5,813 nucleotides of DNA from Methanosarcinales archaeon. GTDB taxonomy: Archaea > Halobacteriota > Methanosarcinia > Methanosarcinales > Methanogasteraceae. The stretch covers positions 1-5,813 of the forward strand of contig DAOWIV010000211.1 in assembly GCA_030640725.1 (NCBI GenBank). The letters run 5' to 3'. Below, piece after piece: positions 1 through 4,726 of this stretch; within the stretch, counting starts at the first letter, position 1; every line of letters begins with the position of its first letter. A model generated the notes under the pieces. That model ran no database searches. It was not told the origin of the DNA and was given only the letters and a program-made list of their open reading frames with translations. The position numbers were made by a program, and so were the translations under genes.

Positions 1-2285
1 ATGACATTACCTGCAGGTTATGTCATGATTCATTCCATGATATTTCAATCAGGAACTGCACTTTTTGTCATATACAGCGACCTGGCGGACATACCATGCC
101 GGATTATTACGAGATGGGGTATACGGATTGCATGTCCTGCCATGCGGACCCGCATTTTGAACCCGAGGCAGCAGCAGGCGGGAACTGCACTGACTGCCAC
201 TTAGAAGGCGGCACAAATGTAACTGCTGGTCTGCCAGTAATCAGTGAGAACGGTTTCTTCAATAGTTTTCACAAGAATATTACCGGAGATTTCAATGCTG
301 CTAATTATTCTGACATATCCAGGGTCTGCTGGGGCTGCCACAATGACTACGAGCAGCAGCTGGTCGATCCAACACATTATAAGATCAAGCCCGACTGCAC
401 AGACTGTCACACAGATCCAGGTTCATGGAACTCTGCATACTTAAGCCCGCCCCAGACACTTGAGCACCAGCCCGACGGTATCGATATAATCACGCCAAAT
501 GCGAGCTGCACGATCTGCCACAACAGGTCACTGGTCGAGGGTATGCCGCCTGCTACATATATCAAAAACCAGACTCCCATGAACTTCATCTCGCACTACG
601 GACGAAAGCGTTCCGACATGATCGAGATCGATGGCTCTGTTACGAACTGCTCGTACTGCCACTGCAACGAGACGAACATGTTCGCTGACACCTTCGAGAA
701 TGCAAACAACACAAACATCACACACGGCGGCGGCTACAGTGCAAACTGCACCGACTGCCACGGCTCTGGCAGGATACATGACGCGGCGCTGTGTGCCCCA
801 ATGATGACTCCGGGCGACAACTCGTTCTGCATGAACACCGCATGTCACGGCAACGACCGGAAGTCGTGGTTCATCGACAACACAGCATTCCTGACCGGCA
901 TTCATAAGATCCTAAACTGCACCGACTGCCATGCGCCGCTGCCGGTAGATGCTGCCGGAAGCGTGGGCGTGGGCGGCACGTACAACCGCTCATTCGCCGT
1001 GCCGGACGGTGTTAAGCGGCTGAACGTGACACTGAGCTGGGTAGCAGGGAGCCTTAACCTGACACTGGATGCAAACGGAACAACGATCAATTCATCCACA
1101 GCAGCAACCGATCAAAACGTCGATTACAACGAGAGCGGAGGCTACATACGCTATTCGATCACAAATCCTGCCACCGGAAGCTGGGTAGCCTGCATCTCAA
1201 ACGTAAACGCAAGAACGAGCTTCGATCTTAGAATCGAGTTCATTCAGAAGCACCCGAAGACTGGCGAGTGTTTTGTAAACCCGTGCACCTCCTGCCACGT
1301 GACCGACGTCTCGTACAATGCGCCCCCTGTCGCAGAGCATATCACAAATGGAACCGCCTCCAGTGCCGACGTGTGGACGAATGCGAGCTGCACCGCCTGC
1401 CACGTGAACGATATTATCCTTCCGCATGGTCTCGGCGGTGCAGGTGTCAATACGAGCAACGAGGATGCAATGGTGGCGCATTACGGTGCGCATCTGAGAT
1501 TTGACACGTCTGACTGTATCTCCTGCCACGAAGACGACGATATCAGCGTAAAATGGGGTGGTGCCAATGATCCAAGGAACTTTACGAGACACGAGACTGT
1601 GAGAGAGGTGCTTCGGACTGGCAAGGTCTGGAAACTGAAGAACGAGTACGAAATCACGGTAGGACCGATCAGTTCATCGGGAAGATGTGTCTGGATCAAC
1701 CTGACGCACCATGGAGTGGTTGTGAAGGATGAACTGGTAACTGTCGGGAACAACTTCGAGTATGAGGTGAGAGACCTTGCAGAAATCGGGAATGCAACGA
1801 TTTGCGACCTGACAGTCAGCAATATCTTTGCCGCAGGTATCTGGGGCGTTGTCACCTTCGATGGCACGGTTCTTGCATCCAGAATCCACATCGAGACTGA
1901 GAATGAGGATTGCTACGCGTGTCACATCTCAGGATACCGGTACGGGGCGGAGGATGGCGACGAGTACCTTGTGCTGCGAAACGACGGCGAGGACGTGACG
2001 ATCGGCAGGATTCCGGTCAACTTCACGGAACGGGAGCACAGGATACACTGGGTCGGGCACGGGTGGGATCTCGGACATGGATATACGCTCATGGTCGCGG
2101 AAGTTGATCTCAAGGGCAGAAAGGCGCGTCTCGAGCTCAGACAGAACGATACGGTGCTCCAGAGCGAGGTTGTGCACGAAGGCGGAGTGTTTACGTACAA
2201 TACGACGATACGTGACCGCAAAGGTCATGTAATCAATGATGTGACCGTGTTTCAGGTGCGGGTCGGGAAGGTGTTTCGGAGATGA
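1..2285 (+). CDS. Multiheme c-type cytochrome with PPC-like and S-layer-like domains (5' partial)
   Basis: Probable extracellular electron carrier with covalently bound haems. The first whole codon is at 3; 760 codons are visible before TGA at 2283-2285. I see 14 CxxCH motifs, starting at 12, 57, 129, 186, 327, 396, 507, 648, 747, 918, 1284, 1389, 1515 and 1911, plus one CX4CH (CMNTACH, 828-848). Many extra histidines (FHK, HYK, HYG) could be distal ligands. Between haems, about 975-1247 is a haem-free beta-rich stretch resembling a PPC domain. From about 1617 to the end are two S-layer-like repeats with one haem site between them. No C-terminal membrane segment is present, so the protein is probably secreted and part of the surface layer. 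The ATG at 96 is not the start: the upstream frame has no stop and encodes CRLCH and CTFCH. About 29 N-glycosylation sequons fit an archaeal surface protein. The 3' end overlaps the next gene by ATGA. The exact cytochrome family is not recognised. Confidence 0.93.
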   Translation, partial: DITCRLCHDSFHDISIRNCTFCHIQRPGGHTMPDYYEMGYTDCMSCHADPHFEPEAAAGGNCTDCHLEGGTNVTAGLPVISENGFFNSFHKNITGDFNAANYSDISRVCWGCHNDYEQQLVDPTHYKIKPDCTDCHTDPGSWNSAYLSPPQTLEHQPDGIDIITPNASCTICHNRSLVEGMPPATYIKNQTPMNFISHYGRKRSDMIEIDGSVTNCSYCHCNETNMFADTFENANNTNITHGGGYSANCTDCHGSGRIHDAALCAPMMTPGDNSFCMNTACHGNDRKSWFIDNTAFLTGIHKILNCTDCHAPLPVDAAGSVGVGGTYNRSFAVPDGVKRLNVTLSWVAGSLNLTLDANGTTINSSTAATDQNVDYNESGGYIRYSITNPATGSWVACISNVNARTSFDLRIEFIQKHPKTGECFVNPCTSCHVTDVSYNAPPVAEHITNGTASSADVWTNASCTACHVNDIILPHGLGGAGVNTSNEDAMVAHYGAHLRFDTSDCISCHEDDDISVKWGGANDPRNFTRHETVREVLRTGKVWKLKNEYEITVGPISSSGRCVWINLTHHGVVVKDELVTVGNNFEYEVRDLAEIGNATICDLTVSNIFAAGIWGVVTFDGTVLASRIHIETENEDCYACHISGYRYGAEDGDEYLVLRNDGEDVTIGRIPVNFTEREHRIHWVGHGWDLGHGYTLMVAEVDLKGRKARLELRQNDTVLQSEVVHEGGVFTYNTTIRDRKGHVINDVTVFQVRVGKVFRR
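975..1247 (+). other. PPC-like beta-sandwich domain in the first cytochrome
   Basis: This stretch of about 90 residues contains no haem motif and lies between the haem sites at 918 and 1284. It reads as alternating hydrophobic beta strands with a pattern like bacterial/archaeal pre-peptidase C-terminal (PPC) domains: FAVPDGVKRLNVTLSW, then LNLTLDANG, a Tyr/Ile strand (GGYIRYSI), a GSWVACISN strand and a closing FDLRIEF strand. Known PPC domains are small extracellular beta sandwiches. Here it probably acts as a spacer or adhesion module between two haem clusters. It carries six sequons (NRS, NVT, NLT, NGT, NSS, NES) and one non-haem Cys at 1191. Another beta-sandwich family is possible, because the assignment rests on pattern alone. 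Confidence 0.5.
1617..2282 (+). other. Two S-layer-like repeats at the C-terminus of the first cytochrome
   Basis: Two copies can be aligned by eye. Copy 1 starts at Trp 1629 (WKLKNEYEITV) and copy 2 at Trp 2064 (WDLGHGYTLMVAEVD). Both then follow the order: Gly with a Trp/Leu strand, VV or LV, Gly-x-x-Phe-x-Tyr, a loop, and a V-x-x-(I/V)-F strand. This matches the Methanosarcina S-layer family (PF07752/TIGR01567), whose members show WxLxxGYxLxVxxID, LELxxDGxxV and NVFRG patterns. A CYACH site (1911-1925) lies between the copies. Copy 1 continues past its NIF strand for about 20 residues (to IHIE, about 1895); copy 2 stops at KVFRR. Copy 1 also has two extra cysteines (1686, 1803) that could form a disulfide. 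The role is inferred to be placing haems within the protein lattice around the cell. Confidence 0.65.
2270..2273 (+). promoter_or_regulatory. Likely ribosome-binding site for the second cytochrome
   Basis: GGTG lies 8 bases before the ATG at 2282, inside the 3' end of the preceding gene. It matches part of the archaeal Shine-Dalgarno consensus GGAGGTGA. No comparable motif precedes the later in-frame ATG at 2318, which favours the start at 2282. The stop of the first gene (TGA 2283-2285) overlaps this start as ATGA, so reinitiation by terminating ribosomes is also plausible. Confidence 0.5.
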
Positions 2286-4726
2286 TCAAATCTCACGCTG
2301 TATTAGATAAGACACGAATGGCAAGAGGGGATGGATTCAATAACACCATTCGTGCCATTCACTTATCCGTACCATCCATTATAAATCTCATCCTATCACT
2401 TACACTCATCTCCGCATTCGTGATTACAGCCGCGCCGCTCACGCCGGCTGCGGAGAACGGGACCGAGATTGTCCAGCTCGAGGACGCACGGTTCATCTCG
2501 CCCGATCTATGGGTGGCTAATGCGAGCCGGACGTTTGGCGAGTACGATCTTGCCGATATCGCTGAAGGCACGTACATGACGCTTGGCGGCGAGCCTGCAA
2601 CGTTTCATGTGAGTTCACTCCTGCACGGCGGATTCGGCGGCGACTGCCTTGGATGTCACCAGATCGGTGGGCTTGCGCCGCCTGATCTTCAGATCAACGA
2701 GACCGCATTTAGCAGTTCGGTTCACGCGGGTCTCAACCATAAGGCTATGTACAATGCGACGATGACAAGCCTTGCCAACCGTGCGTGCTGGGCATGTCAC
2801 AGCAACCTGACAAGCGAAGGCATCGAGCCGACCGATCATCCTGACGAGTACTGGAATCCGTTGCCATGCGTCACATGCCACCGGGCAGGCAACTTCGAGG
2901 CTCCGGCGATCTACGAGCACTTCTACAAGGGCGGAAGCACGGCGGGAATCAGCATAAGGGTCGAGTGTGTCGAATGTCACCTGAACGGAACCGCTGATCA
3001 CGACCGGATACCTGAGATGTCTGACGACGCCGAAGCCTCGCACTATGCAGCCCGCGACCACCTTCCTGCAACTGACAACTGCTCGATCTGCCACCAGGAC
3101 GAGGAGGGCGGCGCTGACTTCGGGAGCGCGTCTCAGGTCTTTGCTCACGACAAAGCCGGGTCATGTGAGGACTGCCACGGACAGGTAGAGACGTTTCATG
3201 ATCGTGAGCTTGTGATTCCCCCGGAACGGACGTGTGAGGCGTGCCACACGAGCGCGGATTCGGTTGAGAAATACGGGACCCCGGGACAGATCAAAACACA
3301 CTATCCGGGCGCGCCGGGCGAGAGCGTGGACACGGTGATGATCGATGAGACCCTTGTCTGCGCAAAGTGCCACAATGTCACTGGCAAGGACGATGACCTG
3401 CACAGCAGAAGTCTCACACGGCACCTTAATGCAAATGAGGAGACTGCATATCGGGGATATTGCTTCGACTGCCACGCAGAAGGCGGCACGTTCCCGTATC
3501 AATCGCAGACCCTTATCGGCAAGCTGAGCCACGGCAAGGCTGCGGAATGCATGGCTGTGAACTGCATCGAGCCGTGCCACAACATAAGTGGCGTGAGCAC
3601 GTTTCATGAGCCAACCGATGTCGTGAGCGGATATTTCGGGCTTGCACCAAGCGGCGCGGGTGCCGAGTGCATAGACTGCCATCCGACGCACATGCGGCTT
3701 GGCGAGTTCGGGGTGGATGAGGTTGAGTGTCTGGAGTGCCATCCCGGATACGATGTGGCACATTACTCTGATGCGATCGTTGCGGAGGTGAACAAGACAT
3801 ATACATGTGCACTCTGCCACAACGAGAAGGCGGATCAGTATCACAATCTCACCTACGTCTACGGAGAGGGCGAGACAACGGTGGATGAGTCCTGTTACGC
3901 ATGTCATGCCCGTGACACGAACTTCACAGAGGTGCAGGCGCTGACTTATGGCACCGGCGAGGTGCGGGGTGGCGTCATGATCGCAGGAGCGGTGCGGGAG
4001 GTCGATGTGGAAGAAGCATTCACATGCACCGAATGCCACAACGTGACCGGAACACCATTTCATTACAGCCCGTATCCGCTCGGAAGCGCACAGGACCCTG
4101 GCTGGGCTGGCTGGGCGCCCGGTGAGCGCGTCAGGGACTGCAAGGACTGCCACACCAATTACGGCGACCTGCCGCCTTTTAATGCGACCGACATGAGCGG
4201 CACAGGTCATGGACACGAGGAGGACTGCTACGTCTGCCACGGCGGCAGGGACCCGGTCACATTCCACACCCTCGAGGTCTTTGATGTGATTTCGCACGTC
4301 GCAGAGATCTCGGTTACGCCTGATCACGTCCATGTTGGCGACTCCGCGGTGTTAAGCGCGAAGGTTGTGACCGGCTGGAAGATGGAGGTTCGGTATATTG
4401 AGTATTTCGTTGATATCATCGGCGAGAGGGGTGACGGGATGCCCCTCATGTTCACCCGTACCGAATACTACGGACAGGCTACCGTTGCGACAGCGACGAT
4501 CAACACAACCGGGTGGTCAGAGGGCAGGCACACGATCTTTGTCCAGTCGCTTGACTCCCGCGGCGTATGGGGTGAGCCAGGGCTTGTGATGCTGACCGTG
4601 ATGAAACCAGATGGTGCTCTCGCGGCAATCGTCCACCAGCGGGAGATCATCTTTGTGGGCACCGTCGGGCTCATCGTACTGATCATCGCGCTTCTGCACG
4701 GGATCAGGTGGAGGCGGATGAAATGA
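2282..4726 (+). CDS. Membrane-anchored multiheme c-type cytochrome with 16-17 haem sites
   Basis: Complete 814-residue protein. Residues 33-51 are a hydrophobic segment (IINLILSLTLISAFV) after an unusually long, basic N-terminus, read as a signal peptide or uncleaved anchor. Residues 122-653 hold 16 CxxCH motifs (starts 2645, 2786, 2867, 2966, 3080, 3164, 3233, 3359, 3461, 3668, 3728, 3806, 3893, 4025, 4139, 4226) and one CX3CH (CIEPCH, 3563-3580). Many extra His residues would allow bis-His haems. Residues 673-775 form an Ig-like beta domain. Residues 789-805 are a transmembrane helix followed by HGIRWRRMK, a basic tail expected in the cytoplasm. The haem domain would therefore lie outside the membrane, suited to moving electrons from a membrane donor to the surface cytochrome encoded upstream. 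The donor (quinone or methanophenazine oxidation) cannot be seen here. The gene overlaps both neighbours by ATGA. The start at 2282 is chosen for its GGTG and overlap; Met13 (2318) is an alternative. The precise family is not recognised. Confidence 0.93.
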   Translation: MIKSHAVLDKTRMARGDGFNNTIRAIHLSVPSIINLILSLTLISAFVITAAPLTPAAENGTEIVQLEDARFISPDLWVANASRTFGEYDLADIAEGTYMTLGGEPATFHVSSLLHGGFGGDCLGCHQIGGLAPPDLQINETAFSSSVHAGLNHKAMYNATMTSLANRACWACHSNLTSEGIEPTDHPDEYWNPLPCVTCHRAGNFEAPAIYEHFYKGGSTAGISIRVECVECHLNGTADHDRIPEMSDDAEASHYAARDHLPATDNCSICHQDEEGGADFGSASQVFAHDKAGSCEDCHGQVETFHDRELVIPPERTCEACHTSADSVEKYGTPGQIKTHYPGAPGESVDTVMIDETLVCAKCHNVTGKDDDLHSRSLTRHLNANEETAYRGYCFDCHAEGGTFPYQSQTLIGKLSHGKAAECMAVNCIEPCHNISGVSTFHEPTDVVSGYFGLAPSGAGAECIDCHPTHMRLGEFGVDEVECLECHPGYDVAHYSDAIVAEVNKTYTCALCHNEKADQYHNLTYVYGEGETTVDESCYACHARDTNFTEVQALTYGTGEVRGGVMIAGAVREVDVEEAFTCTECHNVTGTPFHYSPYPLGSAQDPGWAGWAPGERVRDCKDCHTNYGDLPPFNATDMSGTGHGHEEDCYVCHGGRDPVTFHTLEVFDVISHVAEISVTPDHVHVGDSAVLSAKVVTGWKMEVRYIEYFVDIIGERGDGMPLMFTRTEYYGQATVATATINTTGWSEGRHTIFVQSLDSRGVWGEPGLVMLTVMKPDGALAAIVHQREIIFVGTVGLIVLIIALLHGIRWRRMK
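3233..4080 (+). repeat. Diverged repeated two-haem modules within the second cytochrome
   Basis: Four successive units share one layout: a CxxCH, about 33-45 residues, then a second C..CHN motif followed 5-8 residues later by a His. The pairs are CEACH/CAKCHNVTG (3233/3359), CFDCH/CIEPCHNISG (3461/3563), CLECH/CALCHNEK (3728/3806) and CYACH/CTECHNVTG (3893/4025). The first and last are closest, sharing a C-x-A-C-H start, a YGT segment and CHNVTG. The extra site at 3668 lies between units. This suggests growth by internal duplication of a haem pair. The repeats are visible at protein level only; the DNA has diverged. Confidence 0.55.
4298..4606 (+). other. Ig-like stalk domain of the second cytochrome
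   Basis: Residues 673-775 contain no haem motif and lie between the last CxxCH (CYVCH, 4226-4240) and the transmembrane anchor. The pattern is that of an extracellular Ig-like/fibronectin-like sandwich: ISVTPDHVHVGDSAVLSAKV, then IEYFVD with a following G-x-G-x-M, ATVATATINTTGWSEG, and a closing HTIFVQSLDSRGVWGE strand. The G-x-HTI-V-x-x-x-D-x-x-G-x-WG ending is common in surface proteins of archaea. It probably holds the haem domain away from the membrane. The fold is assigned by pattern only. Confidence 0.6.
4646..4723 (+). other. C-terminal transmembrane anchor of the second cytochrome
   Basis: Residues 789-805 (IIFVGTVGLIVLIIALL) are an uninterrupted hydrophobic helix of about 17 residues, followed by a tail with Arg-Arg-Arg-Lys character (IRWRRMK). 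By the positive-inside rule the tail is cytoplasmic, so everything before it lies outside. The first cytochrome ends without such an anchor. Confidence 0.85.
4707..4714 (+). promoter_or_regulatory. Strong ribosome-binding site for ccmF
   Basis: GGTGGAGG lies 8 bases before the ATG at 4723, inside the codons for the basic C-terminal tail of the preceding cytochrome. It supports the start at 4723, where ATGA joins the cytochrome's stop to the ccmF start. The nearby ATG at 4718 is in the cytochrome frame and encodes its penultimate residue, so it is not the ccmF start. This site looks stronger than the one at 2270. Confidence 0.65.

Noticed and set aside
1..204. Short + strand open frame starting at position 1
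   Set aside because: It overlaps the cytochrome frame, which has four haem motifs in the same stretch; its own product shows no recognisable pattern.
528..905. Antisense open frame of 125 codons, and similar ones at 1197-1592 and 1481-1891
   Set aside because: All lie opposite the first cytochrome. Their repeated Val/Cys/Ala-rich sequence is just the reverse of the haem motif codons.
744..932. Near-identical 18-base blocks AACTGCACCGACTGCCAY at 744 and 915 (and 183 with one change)
   Set aside because: They code the same NCTDCH haem motif. Spacing is irregular and the flanks differ, so this is coding constraint and not a CRISPR or mobile repeat.
2260..2320. Frameshift joining the two cytochromes into one protein
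   Set aside because: The second protein has its own hydrophobic signal segment and a ribosome-binding-like GGTG, and alternative frames across the junction do not continue the S-layer-like pattern.
3161..4333. Long antisense open frame of 390 codons
   Set aside because: It lies wholly opposite the second cytochrome, whose frame is certain from its motifs. Its product has no domain pattern, and its length follows from the codon usage of the sense gene.
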